The notes: generated from the letters alone by a model not told the origin. Positions 24,185-37,990 are shown, counted from the stretch's first letter. The stretch is 64,000 nucleotides of DNA from Corticium candelabrum (GCF_963422355.1 NC_085092.1:2850666-2914665), one strand, 5' to 3'. Numbers and translations: made by a program.

Positions 24185-24445
24185 TATAACTTCAAATCCA
24201 TCAGTAACCAGATTACTGCTACTTGTCCTTCATAACCACATTCAATTCAAAATTTGCCCTAATTGAACCATTTAGGTGTCAATGTTTAGATGTTCATTCC
24301 TAGCAATCAATAATTGACATTTCAGTATTAGTAGATGTGGCAGGAAGCAACTCAGTGTTACAAAATGTCATTTCCACTACAAAGACTAAGAAGTAATGCC
24401 TCTCATAAATCGTATTTGAGGCTTTGAGACCTGATGAGACACTTA

Positions 24446-24883
24446 AGCCGCGTTTACATGAGGCACGCTAAAATGTGTTCAGGGCTTGACCTGGGATCAG
24501 TCCTGTTTTGTGTTCACACATCCATAGCAACCATCAGCATAGATGCACAGGGTCTGAAGTGCGAGTCAATCGTGTGGTCTGTAAACAATGCAGGATGCAG
24601 AAGCGTACATGTACTATGGACTGACAAAGAGGTGATGCCACTCATTGGGTTTGGGGAGATGAGAGCATGCGAAAATCACGTGAGATGAGTTCACGATCTC
24701 CCACCATGATTAACTGCATGCGTGCACTAGTCAATAATGGGCAGAGCTATATCATAGCCAGTGCCTCGACCCAGCATTCGAAAGTGAGCCGTGCTCGTGG
24801 GCCCGGGGCCCAACTCGGCCCAAATAATTGCCGTGTAAACACGCGGTCTTGGGTTCGGCCCATAACGTCGTGTAAACAGGGCT
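24446..24883. mobile_element. Harbinger-like MITE with TTA target duplication
   Basis: Ends AGCCGCGTTTACATGAGGCACG and CGTCGTGTAAACAGGGCT are inverted relatives. TTA flanks both sides (24443-24445 and 24884-24886), as expected for PIF/Harbinger elements. No transposase inside. Confidence 0.65.
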
Positions 24884-25614
24884 TTAGAGTTTAAGAAAAG
24901 ACGTGCTTCATCTCTTCACTGAAACTTCCCAAATAAAATGGTTCCCCAAACTTTACTATGAATCTGTTTGGGAAATCATTTCTATTCAGAAAGTTTTAGT
25001 AAAGAGATACAGCATGTCCTTTCTCAACATAGTACAAACCATTCATACCTTTCTCAAAAATGTACCTTTCCTTAAACCTGCAGAACCATTGAATAGTTTC
25101 TTGATCTACAGCATGCAGTCTCATAAAGTTAAAACAGTTACATTGCCTCTGTCGACTTTGGTTAGTAAAACTGTTTAAAGCATATGCTAAACAACTATAA
25201 TCACGTTAAGAAAAAATGCCACTTAAAAACGTTGTTTGTTAACTCCAACTGATTGTCACTTGCTGGCATTTCTATAAATTCAACCTAACTTTTTCTAGGG
25301 AACCCACAAACATACCTAAAATATTAATTAATGTCATGTTATAAAAAATGTCACACACACACACACACTTCTCACTGTGTGTACTCACAAGTCAACTTAC
25401 TCAAAAATACTAGAGATACAATGTTTGATTAATTTAACCAACAAGCATCTACACCGAGACTAAACCAACTCTGTCCAGTAAACATGACTAAAATATAATG
25501 TTGTTAGCAGTTAATTAATTAAATAAATAAAGTAACCACATTCCAACCAATAATGCTGCATGAATAGATTTTAGACCACTAGCTAACTAAGTGAACGTTC
25601 TGGATAAGCATGTA
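24884..25614. other. AT-rich intergenic, no gene seen
   Basis: Includes a short CA run at 25,352-25,368 and AT-rich stretches; no coding evidence. Confidence 0.45.
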
Positions 25615-25969
25615 CAGTCGAACCTCGCTAATCCAAATTACCTTTGGCAACCTGCCTTGCATACACAGATCCTATTAGGCAGCCTGGTCCAGGTTGCTGT
25701 TGTCTAGTTTCCAGCAAATGAGCATATCTGACTATTCTAAATCCTGACTGTCACATTATTTAGAAGTACATGTAGTCGTTGCAGCGGTGACCTTTGCCAC
25801 AAACATGACATACATAAAGACATACGTACGTAAACACGCCAGTGGTCCGGTGTCAGAGATAAGGTCTGGACCTCCAAGGTTACGCGTTTTGGCATTTTTG
25901 GTAATCCAAACAACTTCTAATCCAAACAGGGCTTGGCACGGGGCTGTTTGGATTAGCAAGGTTCTACTG
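25615..25969. mobile_element. pogo/Tigger-like MITE, TA target site
   Basis: Starts CAGTCGAACCTCGCTAATCC and ends with the inverted version (GGATTAGCAAGGTTCTACTG), flanked by TA on both sides (25613-25614, 25970-25971). These are classical pogo-type termini of the Tc1/mariner superfamily. The 355-bp body has no transposase. Confidence 0.85.
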
Positions 25970-26794
25970 TACCAGGTAACATATACCTCTGTTGTAAAAA
26001 GTCTACACATCTGACCGATTACACATACAGTACACCACCAATACAACTAAGTGTTAATTAAAATGGTGTTGCATTGCAATAACCACATTGCATAAACCAA
26101 AGCCATCGAAGGGGTACACTGCTTGCCTAGCTAGTGTGCCTGAACAAATGTAGCATAGGGCGGTCATCTGTGGAGTTTCAACAAGGAATTAATCAACATG
26201 TCATACTGTAACTATTGCCTGACGAAAGATTATCTGGAAAGAGCTCTGAATGAGAAGCCATGGCTCCATCAAAAAAAGATGAGCAAATTGGTTCATAGAA
26301 GCTAATGAGAGGCTAAAACAAGACAAAGATGTCTCAAAACATTTGGAAATCTTTAGAACATATACCAGGCTCTCGTTGTGTACTTTGAGGTACAGTGATT
26401 TACAGCACAGTCGATCTATAGGACGCTTGTAGTGCTCTGATTTGATTTCTTTTTCTACTTCTCCGTAAATCTTTTCTTGACTGACTTTGTGCACCGTGCT
26501 TGTATTGGTGTGATAAAAAATATACATAACATACATTGCCTGCGTAAGTGAACCATAGATGCAGTCAATATTTCAAAAGAGTACCTTCGCCAGCGATTAC
26601 TCAATGCAGAATTGTGGTATAAATAAATTTATAAAATAAAAAATAAATATAATAAATAACATTTTATGCAATAAATATTTGTTGGTGAGAGGCGTTAATT
26701 TCCGTGTTTAACAAATTTTAGTACTCCCCAGTGCTGTTTTTCGTTTACACAACATACTCACCTATGCCCCTCTTAGCGCACGTTAGGTCAACTG
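25970..26794. other. intergenic, no gene supported
   Basis: The 111-codon minus-strand frame at 26201-26536 has no recognisable domain. 26,620-26,690 is very AT-rich. Confidence 0.4.
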
Positions 26795-27428
26795 TTACTT
26801 GTTTTTACTGACATCTCCGGCTGGACAGTATATCGTGAAATTGTACGCGTGGAGAGTTCATAGATAACGCCGAAGCCGACAAAACCAGCAGAAATAAAAT
26901 CATTTAGCTAATTAGTACGGCTCACTTGCCCCAAACTGATCTAGCGCGAGCCCAATGATTCCATCTTCTAGTGCAAGCCTGCACAAAAACAAATTTTCTA
27001 TTACTAATGTACGAATAATGTACTGTTCCCATGTACCGAGGCAGCCCAAATTCGCCAGCAATCCTTTTCAAAATATCGATGAGAGATAATTGCAACGCAC
27101 CCTACCTAGTATAGCAGTAAAATATCGACACTAGCAGTTATACACTGTACAAGCAAACATGAGTGACATACCTCCGTTGCTACCGTTGGTAACTTATACA
27201 GCACCGCAAGTGAGTTGGCCGGAAAGAACCCGGATTGTCTTCGGAATGCCATTATCATTCAGAAACTAAATTGAAAACCAATAAAATATCAACGTTTCTA
27301 ATTGTTTGAAAAAGAATTATTAATCAAAAAAATGCCAAAAGCGTGGAGCAAATTTGGACTGCCTCTACCGAAGAGATCTGAGTGACACCCCTGGTACCCA
27401 GACGTATTTTACGGATCTGTCTGGCCAT
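26795..27428 (-). CDS. candidate small five-exon gene, unknown product
   Basis: Splice-site reading on the minus strand gives ATG at 27426-27428 and exons 27369-27428, 27200-27265, 27037-27101, 26926-26978 and 26795-26820, ending in TAA. Phases join throughout and predict 89 residues, with a helical stretch LQLSLIDILKRIAGEFGLP and a second LEDGIIGLALDQFGA. Donors GTATAAGT and GTGAGC are good; the first donor (GTAGAG) and third acceptor (CTAGGTAG) are weaker. No family recognised. Short exons make chance agreement possible. Confidence 0.35.
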
Positions 27429-27737
27429 TCGAGGCGGTATACAATACTACATTACCCATGCTCGCGCGCGCGGAGGGCCAGGTGTACACGTTGATTTTGC
27501 ATGTGCACACATTACTACTGTGGTATTGGTCTTTTTGTGTACGTCCTATTGTTCTACGTGTGGTGTGTATGTATGTGCGCTTAGGAGACCTGATCATGAG
27601 TGAGAACTGCACTACGTTCATTCATAACTGTAGCTGAATCGAGCTAATATTTGCGTGCATGCGGAAATGGCGATTTCAGAAACTTGGAGTAGTTGCAAGC
27701 AGCGTCCAAGCCAGTGCCCTAGTACGTAGAAATCCGT

Positions 27738-29560
<1,823 letters not shown>

Positions 29561-29631
29561 ACTCATTGCCTAATATAGATTTGTTGCCACTTTCAAAAGC
29601 TGTTTGTTGTTGATAAATAAATTATGAAAAT

Positions 29632-29748
29632 CTAATCGCCTCGAGCGTCCAGTGCCTGCATACGGGTCTCAACGTTGCTGTTTTCTTTCTCCCACAGACG
29701 ATAGAGGTCTGCGGCGTTTTGAAGTTGTACATTGACTAGAAGTATATA
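29632..29748 (-). CDS. possible last exon, coiled-coil-like C-terminus
   Basis: The minus-strand frame to TAG at 29632-29634 reads NVQLQNAADLYRLWEKENS..., with strong protein character and two acceptor-like TAG sites (29749 or 29741). A preceding exon candidate (29780-29870) would need an intron of only 31 nt, so the link is doubtful. Family unknown. Confidence 0.3.
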   Translation of the reverse strand, partial: YILLVNVQLQNAADLYRLWEKENSNVETRMQALDARGD

Positions 29749-30261
29749 CTATAAACAGAATGAAATAGATTAGTGTTACTAAACTAGAGCTAATGGTGTC
29801 TTCCAGTCGGCGTCTAAATAAACTTTGGCCAATGGACTGTAGAGTCAGACCATCGGCTTCCTTTTCTTGACTGTTTATTTAAACGTAATGTCACTGGAAC
29901 ACTAGAAACATCAGTTTATCGAAAACAGACCACAATCAACAGATACCTACACTATCGTTCAATCTGCTCATCCGACATCAGTGAATTATAATTAAACTAG
30001 CCCTCGCCCGCCCTATGGGCGGTAGGAATTGCGCTAACACCTGGATAGTAGCTACATCTAAGCGAAAAAACGTAAAGATTAACTTTCGCCGGTCGTCCAT
30101 TATTTGGCACGTAGAGTACTGTAGCCCCATCTCACAATCTCACTGTTGGGCGGGTCCACGTGTTACCTTAGAGACAAAATCTACACACACGCGAGCACAC
30201 ACACACTCTTCTTCACGCTGCATTCATTCCAATGAGAAACGATGCAGGCCAAGGTCACCAT

Positions 30262-32460
30262 AGGCTATATCGGTGGAGTGAATGTTCTCTGACCGCAGAA
30301 ACGCTCGTGGTTGTGGAGGCCTTGTTGGCGGAATGTTTGGTGACAGTACTGACATTGACTAGGCAGGGACTGACCATGTTTCTGTCCCTGGTGGTTTACA
30401 AGGCCGGCATGATTTACAGCAGTAAATCCACAACCATCAAAGCTGCAGTGTAAAGCAAACTCTGATGTTGTTTGCCTTGCTTCGCGGCGACGTTTCTGCT
30501 TATCCTTGCGGTATTCTCTTGTTCTTCCTTCTTGAAATTTGCTTCCTGTGTGGCAGCCCAGATCTGATTCCTCCACTCATTCCTATCTTCTGCTAGTATC
30601 CTCCAAACCCTATCAAGATTGCAATTCCTTAAATCCCTCAGTACCAAATCGTTCCATCTCATTCTCTGGCCTCCGACTGAACGTCTACCTTGGAGTGATG
30701 CACACACCAAAAGCTTCCTTGCTAGGCGACACTCATCCATGCGCAAGATGTGACCCAATAACCGAAGACGTCTCTGTGTCAGCATGGTGGAGATTCTTTC
30801 TAGGTTGGCTATCTTTCTGATGGAGGTGTCTCTCTTCCCGTTCCATAGGGACACTCCAAGGATGGAGTGGAGGCTTCTCATCACAAAGCTCTGTAAGCGA
30901 TGTATCTGCGGCTCCAGAAGTACTGCTGTTTCCAAACCATATAAAAGGGTGGAAAGAACTGCACAGACAAAGATGTTCAGCTTGGTACTAGACTTACTCT
31001 TCCTCTGGTGCCAAAGGATGCGATTAAGTGACCCATATGACTGAGATGCCTTGGTTATCCGTGTTGATATCTCAACATCCATGGAGCAATTATTAGAAAG
31101 ATAACTTCCAAGGTACTGAAAGAATGGTACCACCTCAATTGGATCACAATCAGGATGCAAAGAAATGGGAGATGGAGAATGGGCATCAGCTCCAGGTAGA
31201 ACAGCTAGAAGCTTGGTCTTCTTGTAATTGATGGTAAGCACCATGTGATGGCAAGACGAATCCAGAGATTTCAGCAAGGAGGATAGACTTTCATAAGAAT
31301 CAGATATCAATGCCATATCATCAGCATATTCAAGGTGTGACACTGACACCTCTGATGTAAGTTTCTTCCTGTTTCCTACCAGGTCAGCATTCAGAAGATA
31401 TGACAAGCACACACCTACATCTGGTTGGTGATCAGTAATGACAAGTCGAATCACAGAGTCAAAGTAGAGCTTGAATAAGGTTGGAGCAAGTACACAACCC
31501 TGTTTGACACCATTAAAAACAGAGAAATGATCTGAGATTTTGCCATAGGTCCTTACAGCGGCAGAAGTGTTACTCTGCAATGCTTCAATGATTTTGAGCA
31601 GCTTAGATGGCAAGTGTTAACAATACTGAAGAACAGACCAGAGAGCTGCTTTATTGATTGAATCGTAGGCCTTACGGAGGTCTACAAAACAGATGTATGA
31701 AGGACGATGGTACTCCCTGGCTTTTTCCATCAACACCCTGAGAGAAAACAGTTGGTCGGTGCACCCTCTGCCCTTGCGGAAACCACACTGGTTCTCACGC
31801 AAGAGGGCCTCCGCCCTGGGTTTGATCCTGTTCAATATAACACGAGTAAAAACCTTGCTGGGGATGCTCAGGAGGGCAATGCCTCTATAGTTGTCGCACT
31901 CGGAACGCCTTCCCTTCTTGTGAAGAGGGACAATGAGGTGGTTCAGCCAATCTGAGGGGATACTCTCGCTGCTTCAGATGAAATTGAACAGTGAAGTGAG
32001 CCAGCAGATGGTTTCGCCTCCTCCCAACTTTAGCAACTCAGCTGATATGCCGTCATCTCCTGGAGCCTTACCATCTCTGAGCTGTGCGATAGCTACCTGG
32101 ATCTCATCTTCAGATTTGGGCTGGGACAAGTATTCATCATCTGGGAATAGTTCTCTGTAAGATGGTGTGGCAGCAATGATGTCGGGTAGTGCATCAGTAT
32201 CCACCTGGCAGCTTGATGAGCAACAATTAGACACTTCTGCAAAGTGTTCTGTCCAACGTTGAAGCTTGTCGACGTCACTTGAGAGAATTGCTCTATTCTT
32301 TGCTAGGATGTTGGATGATGAAGGCTTGGATGTCTGTTTCTTAAGTAGCCTGAGCTCTTTGACTACGCTCCCACCACAACCTAGTTGCTGAAACATGTTT
32401 GCTTTGTTTTCAGCTTCTACTGCTCTAGCACTCCACCAGCCATTCCTTGCTTTGTCAGCA
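30262..32460 (-). mobile_element. decayed LINE (non-LTR) reverse transcriptase element with C-terminal zinc fingers
   Basis: The minus-strand product reads from RDGKAPGDDGISAELLKL (32,060-32,100) through NQCGFRKGRGCTDQ (31,790), NGVKQGCVLAPTLF (31,510), EYADDMAL (about 31,330) and FQYLGSYLSNNCSMD (31,110), down to two zinc-finger-like units (CSFDGC...H...H and CQYCHQTF...H...C) near 30,320-30,450. The catalytic Asp pair is kept. Breaks: TGA at 31974-31976, TAA at 31617-31619 and a frame change near 30,540. The 5' part, including any endonuclease, is missing; the sequence stops abruptly at the CA microsatellite. Clade not assigned. Confidence 0.9.
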
Positions 32461-32461
32461 G

Positions 32462-32554
<93 letters not shown>
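32461..32554. repeat. (CA)n microsatellite
   Basis: Uninterrupted CA run abutting the truncated 5' side of the LINE. Confidence 0.98.
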
Positions 32555-32557
<3 letters not shown>

Positions 32558-32677
32558 ATTTAGCAAGTTTTCAATCTACTCAGCTGCAGCGCGCGTTAGA
32601 ACATACAATACACATTGCTTTAGTTATACACTGACTGCAGCGGGCGCATCTTGCACTCTACCATACCCTTAGAGGAT

Positions 32678-33236
32678 TAGCCTCGGCCTCCCAGACTCGT
32701 GTAGCACCGATTCAAAATCGTCCCCCACACGGGTCTGGATGGTACCGCCTCTTTTAAATATATTGCGGTTAGTCCTAGGACCAGCATTAGTGTTCAGTTT
32801 CATAAATGCATACCTTCCCAATTACAGCTGTAATACAAGAACGACGAAGACATGTCACGCTAGAACATCGTGTCGCATCCCGCTGCATGGGTAACTTTGT
32901 GTTTACTGTAGCTACGGTTGTATAATTTGTGTGTTAGTAGAGAACGCGTACGGGAGGCTATGAAACACTTTCTTTTACTAATAGAGCCGCGGACGCAATC
33001 TGATTGCCGCGAATCCGCTACGAGTCGCTGTCTAGTTGCCGAGCGTACTATGTGCGAATTAGTGATAAAAATTAGCGATGCGCGCATCCACTGTGACTTG
33101 TCGCGGATTCGATGTGCCTTGCCGCGAAATCGCGACAAAACTTCGCTGTGAATTCACAGCGAGACTTTGTCTAGCTAGCAGACGTGAAGTCGTTGAGCAT
33201 GCAGCTGGCTAGTCTAGACGTCGAAGCATCGGTTCG
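32678..33236 (+). mobile_element. 5' partial copy of the long-TIR foldback element
   Basis: Starts TAGCCTCGGCCTCCCAGAC and follows the copies at 37,991 and 48,360 (shared blocks TAGTCCTAGGACCAGCATTAG-like, ACGACGAAGACATGTC, GCATCCCGCTGCA, TCGTTGAGCATGCAGCTGGC) until about 33,236, where similarity stops. The right terminal repeat is missing. Another TAGCCTCG-type terminus begins at 33,239 without a visible partner. Confidence 0.85.
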
Positions 33237-33503
33237 TATAGCCTCGTCCCCAGACTCTCTCGCGCTACTCTTGTCCGGTGCCCGTATACTATGACTGTAC
33301 AGTGTTAGTGATGACGCATATTATCAGCAGTCGTTGAGTGGAGTCGTATGAAGCTTACTAATTAGACTTAGCAGCTATGCGGTGGTGGCTCAAAATAAAA
33401 AGGGATCTTTCGGACTTCCTCGACTACCGCGGTAGTTGCTGGATAACTAGCTGCTGCCTTGTAGTGCTTTGTCATAATAATAAAAAACACTAGACACGGA
33501 AGC

Positions 33504-33835
33504 ATGGCTTTACAATTCTTCAGACAACTCATGGAAGTTTATGATATCGACATCTCTCGTGAAATGACGTTCCTACTTGTCTTTTGTGGCAGTAAATGCA
33601 ACTACTGCAATATCTTTCGGTGGAAAAGATATCAAATCTCAGCCGGTTGTTAATTAATGAAAGCTGGATGTTGCCAAATGTACGATGAATACGATCATTG
33701 GGAGATACGGTTAGCTATACTGTTCGGCCTAGCGCACGCAAAAGACATGCAGCGGTCATAATCCAGTCCAAAATGTATGTGTTTGGTAGAATGAGTGCCA
33801 CCGTCAAATGTTTAAATGATCTATGGATATTCGAC
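33504..33835 (+). pseudogene. Kelch-repeat gene fragment
   Basis: Remains of Kelch blades in changing frames: ISFGGKDIKSQ, ESWMLPN, YDEYDHWE, then RKRHAAVIIQSKMYVFG...LNDLWIFD. The last part ends at a strong donor (GAC|GTAAGC at 33836). Stops and frame shifts between the blocks argue for a dead copy; an unusual exon structure is the alternative. Kelch propellers usually serve as protein-binding platforms. Confidence 0.5.
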
Positions 33836-33955
33836 GTAAGCACAGAAAGACGGGCAGAACTGTCACCTGTCATGAACCACCCGATCTCTTAGACTTTGGG
33901 CCTTGCGCGTATTTTGCTGCGTCAACATCAGGTCAGCTGCTTATTTCAGTGACAT

Positions 33956-33956
<1 letters not shown>

Positions 33957-33998
<42 letters not shown>
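33957..33998. repeat. (TA)n microsatellite
   Basis: About 20 TA units. Confidence 0.95.
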
Positions 33999-34003
<5 letters not shown>

Positions 34004-35095
34004 ATTGTGGCATTTTATTATTAACTCTACTCCAGAAAAGAAAAACGCTAAACATAGAAGGCCAACAGAAAGAATCATAACTAAAACTGTCTAATGAAAA
34101 TGATTTCTTCTCATGTATTAGTTCACTTAGATATCTTTACTGGAGCTAAATTAGTAGAACTTATTGCATCGTTCAGAACTACTATCATTCAGTATCATTT
34201 TATACTTTCTATTGTTCTGTCTAACTTGAAACTGGTCATCTTTACAGTTGTTACCCGAGGTCCGGGTATCCTGGCTAAGAGTATAGTAGTCGTCTGACCG
34301 ATAACCGTACCTAGGACCGTATTTAGACTCGATTAGCGCAGATGCAAATAAAGCTATTCGGACCAATAGACGAAAAGTGGTGTCATTACCGACCAATCGA
34401 CGAACGTGATGTCATCCACCACCTCTCTTTGCTTGGTAGCTGCTAACGAGAATTCGGCCATCCTGTACACATGGTGTTTAGTTCTTTGCTTTACCTAATA
34501 TAGAAACATAGAAACAACGCCTAGCCTACATTTGCACGTGCATGTTTTCCCACCAACAACCAGGCGTCTAGAGAGCGAAGGTGCTGGATTCAGGCGCCCT
34601 GCGGTACGTGCAGCTGTACCTGACTTGTAACATTTTGATAGTTCCGCAGTGTGTTTCTGCAGTCTGACAGCTTGAATTTTCGGTGTGTGTGGCTGAGTGG
34701 CCGCGGTGTGGTTGTAAAAAATCAGTAGAGTCGCCTTTAGCAGAAATTTGGCGTTACATGGGAATTTGCGAAGGGTAACGTGCAACGTCCATGACGGCGC
34801 GTCTGTTTGTTGGACGAAGCGACTGACCTGTAAGTATATGCAAGTCTGGAGACGAGTTTACGCGCTTTGCATCTTTGTTTAGCTAGACGAAAGCATTGGA
34901 AACCTTAGCTGAGACGAGTGGGTTGGGCTAAACCTTAGTATGCAAAATATTATCACGTGACGAGATATGTGATTACATACACCGGCCGAGGGTTTAGCAC
35001 TGTAATGCTTTTCTATGCATTCCAATTAGTTAGCTTACCTTTTATTAAATCACAAGCTAAGCAACTTTATTGGTTTGATACGTACTAAATTAAAG

Positions 35096-35096
<1 letters not shown>
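33999..35096. other. intergenic, no gene supported
   Basis: Only short frames without domains. Confidence 0.4.

Positions 35097-35097
<1 letters not shown>

Positions 35098-35167
<70 letters not shown>
35098..35167. repeat. (TG)n microsatellite
   Basis: Uninterrupted TG run. Confidence 0.97.
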
Positions 35168-35173
<6 letters not shown>

Positions 35174-35287
35174 ATAGCAACAAATGTATCACACTAAATG
35201 ATCAAGCTCGTTGCAGCTATACGGTCCATTACTTAATTAAAATCAAATCTATTGCAATTGAAAGGGTTTCACAGCTCTAGGAAGCCT

Positions 35288-35351
35288 TAGCCTTGGCCTC
35301 CCAGACTTTTGTAGTGTGCTGATCGCGCTACACGGGTCTGGGCTGAGGCTG
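35288..35351. mobile_element. solo terminal hairpin related to the TAGCCTCG foldback family
   Basis: TAGCCTTGGCCTCCCAGAC, a short loop with TAGTGTGCTGATCGCGCTA, then GGGTCTGGGCTGAGGCTG. This equals the subterminal hairpin of the long-TIR elements with the rest missing. Confidence 0.6.
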
Positions 35352-35733
35352 TATGAAGTTGGACGATATTTTTCTTTTGTTGTAAATTCTATCTAGATAA
35401 ATCTTACAAAGCGATTGTCGTTTCACGAGACCCCAAAGTCCATAAGTTGTCTCTAGTCGTAGAAATAAAATTATCACATACGGGGCATAGATAAAGGTTG
35501 CTCTACAATACACAATGCTAGGGATGTCGTAGGCAACGAAAGCGATCGATTTCGCGTTAGCAGTTGCCAGGGACATAGCCGACAGTCCGGTTGGACCACT
35601 TTTCAATATTGGTACTTTCACCAACGGAGCATTGCCGGCAACTTCCAGAATAGGGCATAGCTGATTAAATATGTTTTATATAATCACTTTGAGACAGTGT
35701 GAGTCCTCTTTGTTTTACCCTACTCTATAAACA

Positions 35734-36440
35734 GAGTGCAGACCTCTCAACTCTCACGATTTACGGGCATGTCTCACAATGTCACGATTGCCAGTCCTTT
35801 CTCCCGACAAGTGAGACTCTGGTCGCTTTGCGCAGACCCGCATGTAGTAGCCCCGCCCCGTCTTTCCAGACATAGAAGATTCTTTGAACTAGACGCTATG
35901 TACGACTCTGTTTGCATGGATCTGGGTATCTGGGTTATCTACCTGCAGTAAAAGTAGCCTTGGCGCACAAAACGTGAAGTGAGGCCAACACGTGTGTTGT
36001 TAACCACGGCTACTTTGTTGGGCACATTTTAATGGGCGTGGTTGCTTACAAAACACTCACAATTCAATTTTGCAAACCTCTCAACTCTCACGATTCGTAG
36101 TGAGACTAGACTCACGATTTACGGGCATGTCTCACGATCTCACGATTTCTCACGATTGCCAGTCGTTTCTCCCGACAAAGACACTCTGACAGTCGCTTTG
36201 CACAGACTAGTTAGCCCTGTCTTTCCGGAGATAGCGGATTCTTTGAACTAGACTCTGTAACTACACGGGGTATCTAAGGTATCTGGGGTAGCTACCTGCA
36301 GAAAAAGTAACGTTTGGAAGTTCGAGGCCAGGCCTTGAGGTTGAGGGCAGAAACGTAAGCGAGGCAACACACTGCTAACCACGCCTACTTTAAAACACAA
36401 TAATAATGGGCGTGGTTGCTTAAAAAATGTTACGATTTGG
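35734..36440. repeat. tandem duplication of an approx. 340-bp unit
   Basis: CCTCTCAACTCTCACGATT starts units at 35,737 and 36,077. Both continue through TTTCTCCCGACAA, GATTCTTTGAACTAGA, CTACCTGCAG and GGGCGTGGTTGCTTA-type blocks. The last block leads into the larger duplication described at 36,400-39,058. Confidence 0.75.
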
Positions 36441-36537
36441 TGGGCGGGTGTGACGTGGGTCTGCGATGCACATGCATGTAACACGTGCCACTCGCTCGCC
36501 TTCGAAGCAGTATTTGCGGTGTCATAACCCCATTTTG

Positions 36538-37697
36538 TAGCCTCGCAAGCCAGGCATTTCCGCGCAGTCGCTGAGCTAAACACATGTGAATCACGCGAAG
36601 AGGAGGAGCTTGTGCCGGAATTGCTCCAACGCGAGAAGAGCCTGGTCGCCTTCGAAAACGTCATAGTGACGTGGGACCCCGGATCCGGTTTGCATGTATT
36701 GTGTACTACGTACGACTTGTTTTAATGCACGGACTCTGATTGCTACCTAGATACACTAATCGCGTACAATGAGTTCATTTCTCAAACTACTATACTCAAA
36801 AACAAAAATTTTAGGCACCCTAGGAAGATCAGCCTTAATTATCTATCTATAAAAGAGAAGAAATGAAAAATGCTAAATATGACAACGAGATTCTTCCAGG
36901 AGGTAGTGCACCAAAATGCATACCAGTAGTGTTTGAGCACTTTGGCACCTGGGGAGTTTCCGCTGAGCGCCTGCTGAATACTTTATCGCTCAAGTCCAAA
37001 GATAAAGAAGGAAAGAACAACTCTGCTGACTTCAAGACCTACTGGAGACGTCGGTTTTCCGTTACACTGCAGAAACTAAATGCTCGTGTGATGAGGAGAA
37101 AACTGAACATTGTTCAAAGTGGTTTCATTTTAGATGATGAACTCAGGCGTGTCCAGGCACGCCCACATTAGTTTCCTAAGTTAGAGTTTAGGTTTGAGTT
37201 TAGTTGACATTTTATGTAGTTTGCCGTATCTATCGAATGTCATTGTACTAGAGAATTGGATATATCTGATAAATATTCTATCTATCTATCTATCTATCTC
37301 TAACTACCGCGCTGCAGATCTAGATTCGGCTGTGTACTGTTGAATGCAGAAAAGGAGTCTACACTGTCGTAACACTGCAGAATATTGTATGGCTGAGCTG
37401 TATGTATACGTACTAAAAGGGAACGATGATGTCAACTACGTAGACTTCGCGCAAAACAAGCAAGAGAGTGAAGCCATGTCGCGTGTTACTCAACTTTTAT
37501 ATCTACATGCTTAACTAATCGAATTAGCCTTACCCAATCTATGAAACCGGATTCGAGGTCGTACGTCACTATGACGTTCTCGAATGCGACCAGGCTCTTA
37601 TCGCGTTGGAGCAATTCCGGCAAAAGCTCCTCCTCCTCGTGTGGTTGACGTGCGTTTAGCTAAGCGACTGCGCGAAAGAGCCTGGCTTGCGAGGCTA
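36538..37697. mobile_element. foldback element with approx. 160-bp terminal inverted repeats, 9-bp target duplication
   Basis: Ends TAGCCTCGCAAGCCAGGC; arms of about 160 bp align in inverted orientation (shared CTCCTC, GGAATTGCTCCAACGCGA, GAGCCTGGTCGC, CGTCATAGTGACGT). Flanking 9-mers are CCCATTTTG (36529-36537) and TCCATTTCG (37698-37706), 7 of 9 identical. The paralogous empty site is at about 38,890-38,906. The interior holds a LINE 3' fragment and no transposase. It ends 29 bp before the ATG of the duplicated exon. Confidence 0.85.
36820..37300 (+). mobile_element. 5'-truncated non-LTR retrotransposon 3' end inside the foldback element
   Basis: The open frame 36863-37171 (102 codons) carries VVFEHFGTWGVSAERLLNTL, KSKDKEG and YWRRRFSVTLQKLNARV, a pattern I associate with the tail of metazoan LINE polyproteins (from memory of the family, unverified). 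About 110 bp of 3' sequence follows, then a (TATC)n tail at 37,277-37,299, as is common at LINE 3' ends. A short TATCTATCTATA also precedes the fragment. Confidence 0.55.
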
Positions 37698-37726
37698 TCC
37701 ATTTCGTACGTCGTGTCCCTAACGCG

Positions 37727-37845
37727 ATGAAGAAACCGAATTCGAGGCAACCAGACTACAAACAGGTCAAGCCTTCATGCGTCTCGTCGACGTCCCGTTT
37801 CTGCTGTCTCGAATCTAGGCGAGCCAGTCTGTTGATCGGTACTGT
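37727..37845 (+). pseudogene. duplicated first exon of the LAPTM4-like gene (orphan)
   Basis: ATG at 37727 opens the same reading frame as the true first exon at 38933 (MKKPNSR, then CVSSTSRFCCLES, then ASLLIG) with several substitutions. The splice donor GCG|GTAAGT of the true exon is missing and the frame reaches a stop a few codons later, so it cannot splice to exon 2 as the true exon does. Confidence 0.8.
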
Positions 37846-37990
37846 ACATACACAATGATAACGGGCGTGGTCGTTTAAAAAATGTCCCACAATTTGGTGG
37901 GCGGGTGTGACATGAAGTCCGCACATGAATGTAACACGTGAATGTCACACGTGCCACTCGCTCTTCTCCGCACGTGACGCAGCAGTGTTC

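Noticed and set aside
29749-29870. Upstream exon 29780-29870 joined to 29632-29748
   Set aside because: The implied intron of 31 nt is too short to accept without transcript evidence.
33239-33265. A further TAGCCTCG-type transposon start
   Set aside because: No inverted partner or target duplication found, so not listed as an element.
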